Assembly (NCBI RefSeq): GCF_003096355.1
Contig: NZ_QEKI01000014.1
Location: 1 to 64,000, forward strand
DNA: 64,000 nt
Reading direction: 5' to 3'
Origin: Pontibacter virosus
Lineage (GTDB): Bacteria > Bacteroidota > Bacteroidia > Cytophagales > Hymenobacteraceae
Made by a program: the position numbers and the translations under genes. Below, piece by piece: positions 9,933 through 19,967 of this stretch. Position 1 is the first letter of the stretch; the number at the start of each line of letters is the position of its first letter. The notes under the pieces were generated by a model. The model was not told where the DNA came from and did no database searches. It was given only the letters and a program-made list of their open reading frames with translations.

Positions 9933-10451
9933 TCATATTTTGTATCCTAACAGAGCCCCTAGCTTTGCCATTACCATCAAAACTAATTTTGGAGGTTTTA
10001 CCGATTCTGTGGTTTCAGTGTATTTTAAAGCGTGCTGGGATAAATAAGCTAAGTTCTTAAAGCCCTTCATCCCATTTATTTTCCCTTCTTTCACCAACAA
10101 TTCCATCGCTACTAAAGATGCTCCGAAATTAAGTCCCGGGGAGTGGGTGTTTGTTAAATATGCCGGGTACCGAGACTTATTTCTGAAGCCATGTACTGCC
10201 CTCCTGGGTATGAACGCTTCTTCACCTGCTTTAATTGTTTTCCATTTGCCATCGAGGTAAAGCTCAATCTGCCCTTCATGAACTTTATAATACTCGTCCT
10301 GATAAGGGTGAAAGTGAATATTAGATTCTGCGCCCGGGAAGAACGTTGCCTTTACTTCAAAAGGTTTATGTAGAGATACCAGTTCCTGGTCATTACTGTA
10401 TTCCGCAGTAATGCCTAACACCTGTTTTAAATTAATCTTTTGAGCTTCCAT
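9933..10451 (-). CDS. Cupin domain protein
   Basis: A 172-residue single-domain cupin. The metal motif is HFHPYQDEYYKVHEGQIELY followed by IPRRAVHGFRN. After the barrel there is a hydrophobic C-terminal helix (PKLVLMVMAKLGALLGYKI), which may associate with membrane. The reaction is unknown. The start at 10451 is immediately downstream of the degraded DUF4279 gene, with a 27-base gap. Confidence 0.82.
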   Translation of the reverse strand: MEAQKINLKQVLGITAEYSNDQELVSLHKPFEVKATFFPGAESNIHFHPYQDEYYKVHEGQIELYLDGKWKTIKAGEEAFIPRRAVHGFRNKSRYPAYLTNTHSPGLNFGASLVAMELLVKEGKINGMKGFKNLAYLSQHALKYTETTESVKPPKLVLMVMAKLGALLGYKI

Positions 10452-10478
10452 TCCTTTTCACAATTAACGATGTGCCCG

Positions 10479-10760
10479 TCAACGGATTGGTATAGCAAAT
10501 CCCGAAGCGTAATACCTTGCTGTACGGGTGTTATTCCTCCTTCTCTGCTGTATAGCATTTTGACTCTTTCCGGTTGACCACTTCCAGCAGGCGTATTTCT
10601 GATCAGGAAGATACCGCCCTCTATCTCCCTTCTTCCAAGAGTCTGTTGGCTCTATTTCAAGTTCTCTTGTAACTTCCTTAGGTTCAAAGTCATCACCATG
10701 AAAGGCAAAATAGACATAAGACCTTGAGAGAGTCTCATTCATACTTTTAATCTTATACAA
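10479..10760 (-). pseudogene. 3'-truncated DUF4279 family gene
   Basis: The N-terminal part reads like a normal DUF4279 protein: SRSYVYFAFHGDDFEPKEVT, then LEIEPTDSWKKGDRGRY and ACWKWSTGK. Family members continue for about 60 more residues with a second half that is absent here. After the Lys of STGKSQ the frame runs into QQRRRNNTRTARYY, which has no family character, and stops at 93 residues. The gene appears cut at its 3' end, by deletion or by recombination that brought the cupin gene close. It may start at 10760 or 10742. Confidence 0.6.
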
Positions 10761-10797
10761 CTACATTGAAAGTGTGAAAATATAATTGTTAACACCA

Positions 10798-10871
10798 TAT
10801 GCGAAGGTACAGATTACCATTGCCCACCAAGCCACTTCCGATAGCGTTTACACCACCCCTGCCTTCGCATA
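10798..10871. repeat. Perfect 10-bp inverted repeat 54 bp apart in the A2M upstream region
   Basis: TATGCGAAGG (10798-10807) faces CCTTCGCATA (10862-10871). It sits in the 385-bp gap 10761-11146, between the truncated DUF4279 gene and the alpha-2-macroglobulin gene, which otherwise has no gene. A recombination boundary is a possible reading given the truncated neighbour. Two AGGTATA/TATACCT motifs lie at about 11000 and 11055. Confidence 0.45.
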
Positions 10872-11146
10872 CTTACTTCAGCTAATATACCATTATACGA
10901 CTATAATCCAGGTGAATAGTACTTGAAATTCCTTCTCATGCGCTGTACTGTCAATTTTAAATAAGGCCGTCAGGAATAGCGCATATACAGGGAGTAATTC
11001 AGGTATAAGTAATACAGGAAATTGCTATATTGTCAGATTGAAACAGGCATATTTATACCTGCCTGGATGCCAGATACAAACCAATTGCTACCATACAGCA
11101 TGGCAGCCTATAACCACCGAATCCACCGCTTTCCTCTATCCATACT

Positions 11147-14100
11147 ATGAATATTAGACACTCCCATCCTGCTCTGCTTCAACACCTGCTCAGGTTCAGT
11201 ATATTGCTTTGTGTAGTTTGCTTTTTCAGCTGCCGTAGCAAAAGCGATGAACTACGGCTGCAAAACAAGAACTTCGAGCAGGAAATTGCCCGGGAGCAGA
11301 ACCTGGTGTTCACTTTTGACAAAGACTTGGTAGGTGACTCGCTCCTGAACCAATGGGACACCATACCCTACCTGAGCCTCACGCCAAAGGTGGCCGGAAA
11401 GTATAAGTGGACGGCGCCGAACGAACTGGTTTTCTCGCCGGACAAGCCATTTGCTCCTACGACTAACTACAAAGCAGAACTTACCGAAAACCTGCTGCTG
11501 CATTCAACTGAAAAGTATAAAATCCCTTCCGGACAAGGTTTTACCTTCCATACTCCTTACCTCCGGCTGCAGCAGGTCAAAAGTTATTGGGTGACCAACG
11601 AGAACAACCCCAACCAGTTGGAGGCAAGTCTGCAACTGAATTTCAATTATCCGGTGCTTTTCCAGGAACTGCGGGAGCATTTAAAGGTATACGCTGGAAG
11701 TAAAGAGCTACCAGTAGAATTGACCAGCGGCAACCGCGACAACATCACCATCCGGGTGAAAAACGTAGAAGGCCACCAGGACAAGGAAATCCCACTGCGC
11801 CTGCAAATTGGCAAAGGCCTGAGCGTAGCCGGAAGCACAACCCAGACCGACCATACCATGGAGCGGGATGTGCTGCTCCCAAGCCGCCAGCGCATGATGG
11901 TGTCGGAAGTGGTTACTGCTTTGGAGGAAGGCCAGGAGCGCATCTATGTGCTCACTACGCAACCTGTGACCAACAGCAATATCAGCAACCTGATCGAAGT
12001 GAGTCCACGACGAGAGTATACCGTGGAGCGCCTGCAGAACGGCCTGGTGCTAAAAGGCAACTTCAATCAAAACAGCACCTATACCCTCACTCTCTCCGGC
12101 GACCTGGCAGGTATGGCCGGCAAACCGATGGGCCAGCCGTACCGGCACAGCGTTACCTTTGACAATACCGAACCCGGCATCAGTTTCGCCAACGCCAAAA
12201 GCATATACCTGAGTAGCCGTGGTGCCCGCAACATTGCCCTTAACCTGAACAAAGTGCCGCGCATCAAGGTCAGTATCAGTAAGGTATACGAAAACAACAT
12301 TTTGCACTACCTGCGCGAGGGCAAGATGTACGACGGCTACTACGACGAGGAAACCGAAGAGTACTACTCCAGCTCCTATTATGATGTGAACGAGAACAAT
12401 GGCAACACCCTGTTTGAGCGGGAGTACAACACCGAAAGCCTGCGCAAACAGGGCAGCTCTTACCTGCTAAACCTCAACCTGCACGACCTCGATTTCGACA
12501 GTCAATTCAAAGGTTTGTATGTGATCACGATGGCCAGCACCGACAAAAACTGGCTAAAGGATTCTAAAATCGTGTCGGTTTCGGACATTGGTCTGATCGC
12601 CAAGCAGGGCAAAGACGAAGTGGTGGTGTTTGCAAACTCTATTCGGGAGGCGGCAACACTGGATGGGGTGGAGGTTCGCTTTATCAGCACGAACAACCAG
12701 GTGGTGCACAAGGCTACGACCGATAAAGATGGCATGGCCCGGTTCAGCAACACCAGCACAGCAGCGCCAGACTTTAAGATCGGCATGATCACGGCCCGCA
12801 GAGGCGACGACTTTAATTACATGCCCTACAGTCAGACGCAGGTGAACACGTCCCGCTTCGAAGTGGGTGGCAAGCGCCTGAACGAGCTCAACTACGATGC
12901 CTTTATTTACGGCGACCGCGACCTCTACCGTCCGGGCGACACCATCCATGTCAACACCGTGGTGCGCACGCCGGATTGGAAAACGGTGGCCGGACTGCCT
13001 ATAAAAGTAAAGTTGCTGCTGCCCAACGGCAAAGAATACCGCAGCACCAAAGGCAAGCTTAACAACCAGGGTGCCAGCGAAACCAGCTTTGTCCTGAATG
13101 GCGCGGCTGTAACGGGTACCTATACCCTGGAAGTATACTCAGGCAACGACGTGCTGCTGAACTCGAAGAAGATCGGTGTGGAAGAGTTTATGCCGGACCG
13201 TCTGAAGGTGACAGCTATGCTGAACAAGAGCACTTACAATGCCGGTGAAAAGCTGATCCTGAACCTGACGGCCCAAAACCTGTTCGGTCCGCCGGCTGCC
13301 AACCGCAATTATGAAGCGCAGCTCAGCTTGAAGAAAAAAGCCTTCGAAGCCAAACGCTACCCGGACTATACCTTCGACATCCGTACCTCTGGCTCCGTTA
13401 ACATCCAGACCAGCACCCGTCAGGGCGAAACCGATGCGCAGGGCAAAGGGCGGGAAGTGTTTGAACTGGAAAACTTCCGTGATATCGGTCTGTTGGAAGG
13501 CTCGCTTTACACAACCGTGTTCGATGAAACCGGCCGCCCCGTTAACCGCCTGAACAGGTTTGATGTGACCACGCAGCAGGCTTTCTTCGGCATCCGGAAT
13601 TTTGACGACTACGTGAGCACCCGCATCGCCCTGAACATTCCGCTCATCGCCCTGGACCGCAATGGCTCTCCTGTCTCTACCACCGCTAAGGTACAGCTCG
13701 TGCGCTATACCTACGAATCCGTGATCGAGCGCTACAGCGACGACTATAACTATAAATCGCAACGAAAAGAGCAGGTGATGATCAGCAACGACATAGCTAT
13801 ACCTGCGAGCGGTGCTACGTTCAATTTCACGCCTGTTTCCTCCGGTCAGTATGAAATTCGGGTGATGCGGCCGGGGGCTTACAACTATGTGGCGCAGGAA
13901 TTTTACGCCTACGGTTGGGGCGATACCGAGAGCACCTCCTTTGCCGTGAACACCGAAGGCGAAGTAGACATTTCGCTCGATAAAGAAAAATATGAAGTTG
14001 GCGACAAGGCCAAAATTCTCTTCAAGTCACCTTTTGCCGGGAAGATCCTGGTTACCGTGGAGCAGAACAACGTACTGAGCTACCACTACCTGAAAACTGA

Positions 14101-16582
14101 CAAGAAAGCAGCTTCGCTTACCCTGCCTATTAAAGACGAGCATTTGCCTACGGCTTACATCACGGCTGTTGCGCTGCGCCAAGTAAAGGACAGCCAGATG
14201 CCGCTGACTATTGCCCGTGGCTTTAAACCCTTGACCGTTACCAAGAAGAGCACGCAGTTGTCAGTAGCCATACAGGCACCGGAGTCTTCACGCTCTAATA
14301 GGGTGCAGCAGGTGAAGGTGAAAACGGCTCCTAGTGCAGAAGTAACCTTGGCTGTGGTGGACGAAGGCATCCTGCAGATCAAGGATTACCAGACACCTGA
14401 CCCACACGCCTTCTTCTACCAGAAGCGGGCCTTGGAAGTAACCGGCTACGACCTATACCCTTACCTGTTCCCCGAGTTGGGAGCTCGCTCCAGCACAGGC
14501 GGCGACGGCTACGACCTGGCAAAACGTATCAATCCGCTGACCAACAAACGGGTAAAACTGGTGTCGCTGTGGAGCGGTCAGTTAAAGGCAAACGCCAACG
14601 GAGAGGCTACGGTGAATGTGCGTATACCTGAGTTTTCGGGAGCGGTGCGTATTATGGCCGTGGCATACAAAGACAATGCCTTCGGTTCTTCTGAAAAGAT
14701 GATGCGGGTGTCGGATCCGGTGGTGATCAGCACGGCCCTTCCGCGTTTTGTGAGTCCACGCGATACGATTCTGGTGCCGGTCACGCTCAGCAATACGACC
14801 ACTACCAAAGCCACAGCTGCCAGTACCATTTCCGTAACAGGTCCGCTGCGTGTGGTAGGCGAAAGCAAGAAATCGACAGGTATAAACCCGAACACAGAAG
14901 CACAGATCACTTACAAATTAGTAGCCACCTCAGCCATTGGCGCTGCCACAGTGAAAGTGACAGTCAATGCTCTGAACGAGTCTTTTGCCAGCAACACCGA
15001 TATCACGGTGCGTCCGATTGCGCCGCTGACCAAAGTAGCGGATGCCGGTAGTGTTAAGGACGGTGCAACAGCCGGCATCAAACTGGCCAATGACTTTATC
15101 CCTTCGTCGGTATCGGCGAAGCTGGTGGTGAGCCGTTCACCGCTAGCACAGTTCACTGACGATATCACCTTCCTGTTGCGCTACCCGCACGGTTGCCTGG
15201 AGCAGACGACCTCCACAGCTTTCCCGCTGCTGTACTACACCGACCTGGCCCGTTCCCTGCAACAGGACCAGAAGAGCCGCAGCTTCAACCCGATCTATCT
15301 GGTGCAGGAGGCCATCACCAAAATTGAACTGATGCAGCAGTACGACGGTGGATTCACTTACTGGCCGGGCGGCACTTACACCGACTGGTGGAGCAGTACC
15401 TACGCCACGCACTTTTTATTGGAAGCCAAGAAAGCCGGCTTTCCGGTAACGCAGGAGGTCCTAGACAAAGCCGTGCGCTACCTGCAGCAAAAGGTAAAAG
15501 GCAAGGCCATGGAAGAATATCGCTATTACGACGCCAGTCGCCAGGTACAGAGCAAGTACATCGCCGCCCGCGAAACGACTTACTCGCTGTACGTGCTCAG
15601 TATAGCCGGCACGGTGGATTGGTCGACCATGAACTACTATAAAGCAAAACCAGAACTGCTGTCGATTGATGCCCGTTACCTGCTGGCCAGCACCTATGCC
15701 CTGAACGGCAGCCGCGAGAGCTTCAACCAGATCCTGCCCCGCTCCTTCGCTGGTGAAACTTCAGTACGTGCACTCGGCGGCAGTTTCTACTCCCCGATCC
15801 GTGACATGGCGATCTCGCTGAACAGCTTAATTGAAGCTGACCCGGAGAACCCGCAGGTGGGCACGCTGGCACGGCACTTATCGGATGAACTGCGCTCGAA
15901 ACGTTGGTTCAACACCCAGGAACGAGCCTTTGCCCTGATGGCATTGGGCAAGCTGTCGAGCAGGAACCAGGGTAACCAGACCGCGCAGGTATACCAGAAT
16001 GGCAAAGTGATCGGCACTTTCTCCGGCAATGATTTGACGCTGACCAACAACATCGGCAGCGGACCGATCAGTATTCGGGGTAAGGGCAATGGCACGACCT
16101 ACTATTTCTGGGAACTGGAAGGCATTAGCCAAAGCGGCGATGTGAAGCGCGAAGACAATTACCTGCAGGTGCGTAAAACCTTCTTCGACCGCAACGGACG
16201 GGAAATCACCAACAACACCTTCCGCCAAAATGACCTGGTGGTGGTACGTGTAGAGCTGCAGTCACTGGATGGCCGCAGCATGCCCAATATCGCCATAACC
16301 GATATGCTACCCGCCGGTTTTGAGATAGAAAACCCACGCCTGATGACCGCCCGCGAGTTCGGCTGGATAGAAGCCCAGAAACCCGCCACCCCAGATCACA
16401 TTGACATTCGCGACGACCGGATTAACCTGTACGCCACCGCCAAACCACAGCCGCAGTATTTCTTCTACCAGGTAAGAGCCGTGTCGAAGGGGACTTTCCA
16501 GTTAGGGCCGATTGGGGCGGATGCCATGTATAATGCAGAGTATAATAGTTATTCGGGGGGTGGGGTTGTGAAGGTAAGGTAA
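11147..16582 (+). CDS. Bacterial alpha-2-macroglobulin lipoprotein (ECAM-like)
   Basis: An 1811-residue envelope protein that by family traps invading proteases through a reactive thioester. The leader has a lipobox (FFSC, Cys at about residue 29), so it is membrane-anchored in the periplasm. Serial MG domains follow. The bait-side region holds DRDLYRPGDTIHVNTVVRTP (about residue 590). The thioester CLEQ lies in YPHGCLEQTTSTAFPLLYY (about residue 1350). TWWSSTYATHFLLEAKKAG-like helices form the TED domain, and the C-terminal domain ends GADAMYNAEYN. The next gene is PBP1C, the partner seen beside this protein in many bacteria. Unlike some colonisation-type relatives, the thioester Cys and Gln are intact. 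Confidence 0.95.
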   Translation: MNIRHSHPALLQHLLRFSILLCVVCFFSCRSKSDELRLQNKNFEQEIAREQNLVFTFDKDLVGDSLLNQWDTIPYLSLTPKVAGKYKWTAPNELVFSPDKPFAPTTNYKAELTENLLLHSTEKYKIPSGQGFTFHTPYLRLQQVKSYWVTNENNPNQLEASLQLNFNYPVLFQELREHLKVYAGSKELPVELTSGNRDNITIRVKNVEGHQDKEIPLRLQIGKGLSVAGSTTQTDHTMERDVLLPSRQRMMVSEVVTALEEGQERIYVLTTQPVTNSNISNLIEVSPRREYTVERLQNGLVLKGNFNQNSTYTLTLSGDLAGMAGKPMGQPYRHSVTFDNTEPGISFANAKSIYLSSRGARNIALNLNKVPRIKVSISKVYENNILHYLREGKMYDGYYDEETEEYYSSSYYDVNENNGNTLFEREYNTESLRKQGSSYLLNLNLHDLDFDSQFKGLYVITMASTDKNWLKDSKIVSVSDIGLIAKQGKDEVVVFANSIREAATLDGVEVRFISTNNQVVHKATTDKDGMARFSNTSTAAPDFKIGMITARRGDDFNYMPYSQTQVNTSRFEVGGKRLNELNYDAFIYGDRDLYRPGDTIHVNTVVRTPDWKTVAGLPIKVKLLLPNGKEYRSTKGKLNNQGASETSFVLNGAAVTGTYTLEVYSGNDVLLNSKKIGVEEFMPDRLKVTAMLNKSTYNAGEKLILNLTAQNLFGPPAANRNYEAQLSLKKKAFEAKRYPDYTFDIRTSGSVNIQTSTRQGETDAQGKGREVFELENFRDIGLLEGSLYTTVFDETGRPVNRLNRFDVTTQQAFFGIRNFDDYVSTRIALNIPLIALDRNGSPVSTTAKVQLVRYTYESVIERYSDDYNYKSQRKEQVMISNDIAIPASGATFNFTPVSSGQYEIRVMRPGAYNYVAQEFYAYGWGDTESTSFAVNTEGEVDISLDKEKYEVGDKAKILFKSPFAGKILVTVEQNNVLSYHYLKTDKKAASLTLPIKDEHLPTAYITAVALRQVKDSQMPLTIARGFKPLTVTKKSTQLSVAIQAPESSRSNRVQQVKVKTAPSAEVTLAVVDEGILQIKDYQTPDPHAFFYQKRALEVTGYDLYPYLFPELGARSSTGGDGYDLAKRINPLTNKRVKLVSLWSGQLKANANGEATVNVRIPEFSGAVRIMAVAYKDNAFGSSEKMMRVSDPVVISTALPRFVSPRDTILVPVTLSNTTTTKATAASTISVTGPLRVVGESKKSTGINPNTEAQITYKLVATSAIGAATVKVTVNALNESFASNTDITVRPIAPLTKVADAGSVKDGATAGIKLANDFIPSSVSAKLVVSRSPLAQFTDDITFLLRYPHGCLEQTTSTAFPLLYYTDLARSLQQDQKSRSFNPIYLVQEAITKIELMQQYDGGFTYWPGGTYTDWWSSTYATHFLLEAKKAGFPVTQEVLDKAVRYLQQKVKGKAMEEYRYYDASRQVQSKYIAARETTYSLYVLSIAGTVDWSTMNYYKAKPELLSIDARYLLASTYALNGSRESFNQILPRSFAGETSVRALGGSFYSPIRDMAISLNSLIEADPENPQVGTLARHLSDELRSKRWFNTQERAFALMALGKLSSRNQGNQTAQVYQNGKVIGTFSGNDLTLTNNIGSGPISIRGKGNGTTYYFWELEGISQSGDVKREDNYLQVRKTFFDRNGREITNNTFRQNDLVVVRVELQSLDGRSMPNIAITDMLPAGFEIENPRLMTAREFGWIEAQKPATPDHIDIRDDRINLYATAKPQPQYFFYQVRAVSKGTFQLGPIGADAMYNAEYNSYSGGGVVKVR

Positions 16583-16632
16583 GAGAGTTTGGGAGTTTGG
16601 GAGTTTAAGAATTAATGATCTGCACGAGTATT

Positions 16633-16805
16633 CATCCCCCTGCCCCCTTCAAAGGGGACTTTTCTACTATGTACAATTCCCCTCTAGAGAGGGGCAGGGG
16701 TGTGTTATTGCAAAAGCTTAACCTCCCTTCTACCAAGTTCCTTCCAGGATGACAGGAAGTAAAGTAGTAGCTCAGAAGTCCCCCTTTGAAGGGGGCAGGG
16801 GGATG
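16633..16805. repeat. Composite dispersed repeat: outer 31-bp inverted repeat around an inner element
   Basis: The left arm at about 16633-16664 and the right arm at 16774-16805 are near-perfect inverted copies rich in C and G runs (CCCCCTGCCCCCTTCAAAGG). The stretch 16681-16756 between them is a second, independent repeat whose diverged inverted copy occurs at 37796-37872. It lies between the A2M and pbpC genes and contains no gene. It resembles REP/MITE-like dispersed elements of Bacteroidota. Just before it, GAGTTTGGGA occurs as a short tandem at about 16584-16605. Confidence 0.75.
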
Positions 16806-16837
16806 ACACCACGTGAGTTAAAAAACAACAAAGCTAA

Positions 16838-19186
16838 ATGCAAACACCAGAACCAAAGTATAACTTAAGTCAGCGGCTGCTACCCTTTAGCAAGCCATGG
16901 CTCAGGTATAGCTTATACTTTGGTTTAATACTTTGCCTTACCCTTGCTGCGCTCAACCACCTTTACCCCCTCAAAGTAAATATCTTCTACTCCACCGTCA
17001 TCACGGCTTCGGATGGCAGCGTGATCAATGCTTTTCTGAGCCGGGATGACAAGTGGCGGATGCAGTTGGAGCCGGACGAGATCAACCCGGTCTTAAAAAA
17101 AACGGTGCTACTGAAGGAGGACAAGTACTTTTACTACCACCCCGGCATTAACCTCTTTGCTGTAACCAGGGCACTGGTCAACAATACGATCCGGGACAGG
17201 AAAACTTCCGGGGCCTCTACCATCACCATGCAGGTCGCGCGACTGCTCTACCCCCAGCAGCGCACCTATGCCAACAAACTTTACGAAATGTTCCGGGCGT
17301 TGCAGTTGGAATGGTATTACAGCAAAGACGAGATTTTGCAGCTATACCTGAACCTGGTGCCTTTTGGCGGCAATATTGAAGGCGTGAAGGCGGCTTCTGT
17401 TTTATACTTTCACCAGTCGCCAAAGCAGCTAAGCCTGGCGCAGGCTGTCACGCTGACAGTGATTCCGAACAAGCCTTCTTCGCTGCGGATTGGTGAGCAA
17501 AACGAGCGAATTGTGGCGTTCCGGAATAAGTGGCTGCGCTACTACTCGGCACAACAGGCATTCCCGGCATCCGAGATTGAAGACGCTTTTCTGGAGCCGC
17601 TGGAGGCACGCCGGCAGGAAGCGCCCAAAGTTGCACCGCACTTCGCCTACCGCATGTTCCGTAGGTATAAGAACCAGCCCATCATCAAAACTACGCTTAA
17701 CCGGCAGGTGCAGGAAAAAGTGGAGCAGCTGGCTTATAACTACATGCAACGGCTTCTCTACCAGAACATTAACAATGCGGCTGTGCTGGTGATCAACAAC
17801 CAAACCCGGGCTGTAGAGGCTTACCTGGGCTCCGCGGATTTCAACGATTTCGCACACCACGGGCAGGTAGACGGCATTCGGGCGGTGCGTTCGCCGGGCA
17901 GCACCTTGAAGCCTTTTCTTTATGCCACCGCTTTTGACAAAGGCACGCTCACCCCAAAGGCAGTGATCACCGATGTACCCGTGGACTATGCCGGCTACCG
18001 GCCGCAAAACTACTTTGGCAATTACAACGGCAAGGTCACCATTTCCCATGCGCTGGCGACTTCGCTCAACTTGCCCGCCGTAAAAGTGCTCGACCAGTTG
18101 GGTGTAGATGCTTTTGTGCAGAAGCTCAAGCAGGCAGAGTTTTCGGAGATGAAGCGCAAAGGCAACCAACTGGGCCTGTCACTGATCCTGGGTGGCTGTG
18201 ATGTGAAACTGGAAGAACTGACCCTGCTATACGCCGCCTTTGCCAATCAGGGAAAATATACGCCTGCCCGATGGCTGCAGCAGGATACCATGCAACAGGA
18301 AACGCAGCTGCTGTCGCCGGGATCGGCTTACATGGTCAACCAGATCCTGACGCAGCTCACGAGACCCGACCTGCCGCACAATGCTCACAACAGTCCGAAC
18401 CTGCCCAAAATCGCCTGGAAAACTGGCACCTCGTACGGTCGCAAAGATGCCTGGAGCATCGGCTATAACAAAAAATACACGGTGGGCGTGTGGGTGGGCA
18501 ATTTCTCTGGCGAGGGCGTACCCGAGCTCAATGGTACCGACTCGGCCACGCCCCTGCTTTTCGACATCTTTAACAGCATTGATTATAATTCCACTACAGG
18601 GTGGTTCCAGCAACCTAAAGGCATAGGTTTACGCGTGGTATGCGCCGAAAGCGGCAGCCCCGCCAACAGCTTCTGTAGCAACCAGGTGCTGGATACCTTT
18701 ATGCCTGGCATCTCGTCCACGCAGAGGTGCAGCCACTTAAAACGAATTGCTATTTCCGGGGACAATAAGTACAGCTACTGCACTAGTTGCCAGCCAGCGA
18801 CAGGTTTTGTGCAGCAGCTTTACCCAAACTATGCCCCTGAGTTGCTCACCTTCTACGATTCCGAAAAAATACCCTACCAGCAGATACCGGCGCACAACCC
18901 CAACTGCAGTCGCATTTTTAAAGAGCATGCCCCGGTTATTACCTCGCCGGCAGCAGGTATGGAGTATCTGCTCGAGCAGGAAGAAAACCAGCAACTGATG
19001 TTGCATTGCAATGCCCATAATGAGGTGAAGCAGGTGTATTGGTATATCAACGATAAGTTCCTAGGCGCCACCGCCGCCAACGAAAAGGTATTTTTTGAGC
19101 CGCAGAAGGCAGGAAGGTATAAGATCTCCTGTACGGATGATCAGGGACGGAATACGGATAGCTATATCACAGTGAAGTTTCTGTAG
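16838..19186 (+). CDS. pbpC: Penicillin-binding protein 1C
   Basis: A bifunctional peptidoglycan synthase of 782 residues. One membrane helix (about 25-46) is followed by the GT51 glycosyltransferase domain (LLKEDKYFYYHPGIN, then SGASTITMQVARLL) and the transpeptidase domain with SPGSTLKPFLYA (SxxK), TSLN and KTGTS. The C-terminal PBP1C-specific domain carries several cysteines (CAESGSPANSFC, YCTSC) and an Ig-like end. It follows the alpha-2-macroglobulin gene on the same strand, the classic pairing thought to couple protease trapping with wall repair. A dispersed repeat fills the 255-bp gap, so the two may be separately transcribed. Confidence 0.95.
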   Translation: MQTPEPKYNLSQRLLPFSKPWLRYSLYFGLILCLTLAALNHLYPLKVNIFYSTVITASDGSVINAFLSRDDKWRMQLEPDEINPVLKKTVLLKEDKYFYYHPGINLFAVTRALVNNTIRDRKTSGASTITMQVARLLYPQQRTYANKLYEMFRALQLEWYYSKDEILQLYLNLVPFGGNIEGVKAASVLYFHQSPKQLSLAQAVTLTVIPNKPSSLRIGEQNERIVAFRNKWLRYYSAQQAFPASEIEDAFLEPLEARRQEAPKVAPHFAYRMFRRYKNQPIIKTTLNRQVQEKVEQLAYNYMQRLLYQNINNAAVLVINNQTRAVEAYLGSADFNDFAHHGQVDGIRAVRSPGSTLKPFLYATAFDKGTLTPKAVITDVPVDYAGYRPQNYFGNYNGKVTISHALATSLNLPAVKVLDQLGVDAFVQKLKQAEFSEMKRKGNQLGLSLILGGCDVKLEELTLLYAAFANQGKYTPARWLQQDTMQQETQLLSPGSAYMVNQILTQLTRPDLPHNAHNSPNLPKIAWKTGTSYGRKDAWSIGYNKKYTVGVWVGNFSGEGVPELNGTDSATPLLFDIFNSIDYNSTTGWFQQPKGIGLRVVCAESGSPANSFCSNQVLDTFMPGISSTQRCSHLKRIAISGDNKYSYCTSCQPATGFVQQLYPNYAPELLTFYDSEKIPYQQIPAHNPNCSRIFKEHAPVITSPAAGMEYLLEQEENQQLMLHCNAHNEVKQVYWYINDKFLGATAANEKVFFEPQKAGRYKISCTDDQGRNTDSYITVKFL

Positions 19187-19501
19187 AAAATAAGAGACAA
19201 GGTTATGCCTCTGGTTCTCGAAAGAGGGTTAGGGCAATGCTGTCAATTGTAAGCATCCCTGTGTCATTTCGACCAAGGCGTCGGGGGCCCTTGTTACGGG
19301 AGAAATCTGAAATATTGTCAATAGGGTGAAATAATCCAGCTATCTGAGCTACGCTTGTCCCGGGCGCCATCGGTATAAAAATTGGGGGGGGGTGGTGATC
19401 ATACTTACGTTAGCGGCATTGAGGGGGCCGATCTTTGCTAAGAACCTTTTAGGAGGAAAAGTAAACAGCCTGAACCTGATCCGTGCAAACTGTTTGCAAA
19501 C
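19187..19501. other. Intergenic region with a dispersed-repeat remnant
   Basis: No gene is seen. Around 19260-19320, GTCATTTCGACC followed by GGGAGAAATCTG resembles a short dispersed element common in Cytophagales genomes (recalled, not searched). There is only one copy in this window. A run of nine G lies at about 19384-19392. Confidence 0.4.
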
Positions 19502-19538
19502 AAAAAAAGCACTTATAAGTTTTACCTTATAAGTGCTT
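19502..19538 (-). terminator. Terminator downstream of the tRNA cluster
   Basis: AAGCACTTATAAG (19507-19519) pairs perfectly with CTTATAAGTGCTT (19526-19538). Read leftward after tRNA-Arg, it is followed by a U run. Confidence 0.85.
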
Positions 19539-19548
19539 GATATTGAAG

Positions 19549-19622
19549 TGATCCCGTTTGGATTCGAACCAAAGACCTACTGCTTAGAAGGCAGTTGCTC
19601 TATCCAGCTGAGCTACGAGACC
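19549..19622 (-). tRNA. tRNA-Arg (anticodon TCT)
   Basis: A 74-nt cloverleaf with 7-bp acceptor GGTCTCG/CGGGATC (two wobbles), D arm with AGCTCAGCTGGATAGAGC, anticodon stem ACTGC/GCAGT with loop CTTCTAA, and T arm GGTTCGAATCC. The discriminator is A. The 3' CCA is not encoded. It reads AGA/AGG codons. Confidence 0.96.
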
Positions 19623-19659
19623 AGCGTCCTCAGGAGAGCTTTAGCTCTACCCTTAAACA

Positions 19660-19689
19660 AAAAATTTCGGAATTGCTTCCGAAATTTTT
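19660..19689. terminator. Hairpin terminator between tRNA-Pro and tRNA-Arg
   Basis: AAAAATTTCGGAA (19660-19672) and TTCCGAAATTTTT (19677-19689) form a 13-bp stem with a 4-base loop. It may end tRNA-Pro transcription, which would make tRNA-Arg a separate unit. Confidence 0.75.
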
Positions 19690-19692
19690 AAG

Positions 19693-19766
19693 TCGGGGTG
19701 GCAGGATTCGAACCTACGACCTCCACATCCCAAATGTGGCGCGATACCGGGCTACGCTACACCCCG
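19693..19766 (-). tRNA. tRNA-Pro (anticodon TGG)
   Basis: A 74-nt cloverleaf: acceptor CGGGGTG/CACCCCG, anticodon stem CCACA/TGTGG with loop TTTGGGA, T arm GGTTCGAATCC, discriminator A. CCA is not encoded. Confidence 0.96.
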
Positions 19767-19880
19767 AACTATGCTTTCAACTCCGGTCAGCGATTGTGTT
19801 GCTGTTAATGTTGAACGCGGTGCAAAAGTAAGCGAAGAATTTAAATTGTCAAAACATTTTTAATTTATTTTTTCCGCTTG

Positions 19881-19967
19881 CGGAGGAGGGGGGATTCGAA
19901 CCCCCGGTACCGTTTCCAGTACGGCAGTTTAGCAAACTGCTGGTTTAAGCCACTCACCCACCCCTCC
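19881..19967 (-). tRNA. tRNA-Ser (anticodon GCT)
   Basis: An 87-nt class II tRNA: acceptor GGAGGGG/CTCCTCC, anticodon stem GCAGT/ACTGC with loop TTGCTAA, a long variable arm, and T arm GGGGGTTCGAATCCCCC. The discriminator is G, as expected for serine. CCA is not encoded. Confidence 0.96.
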
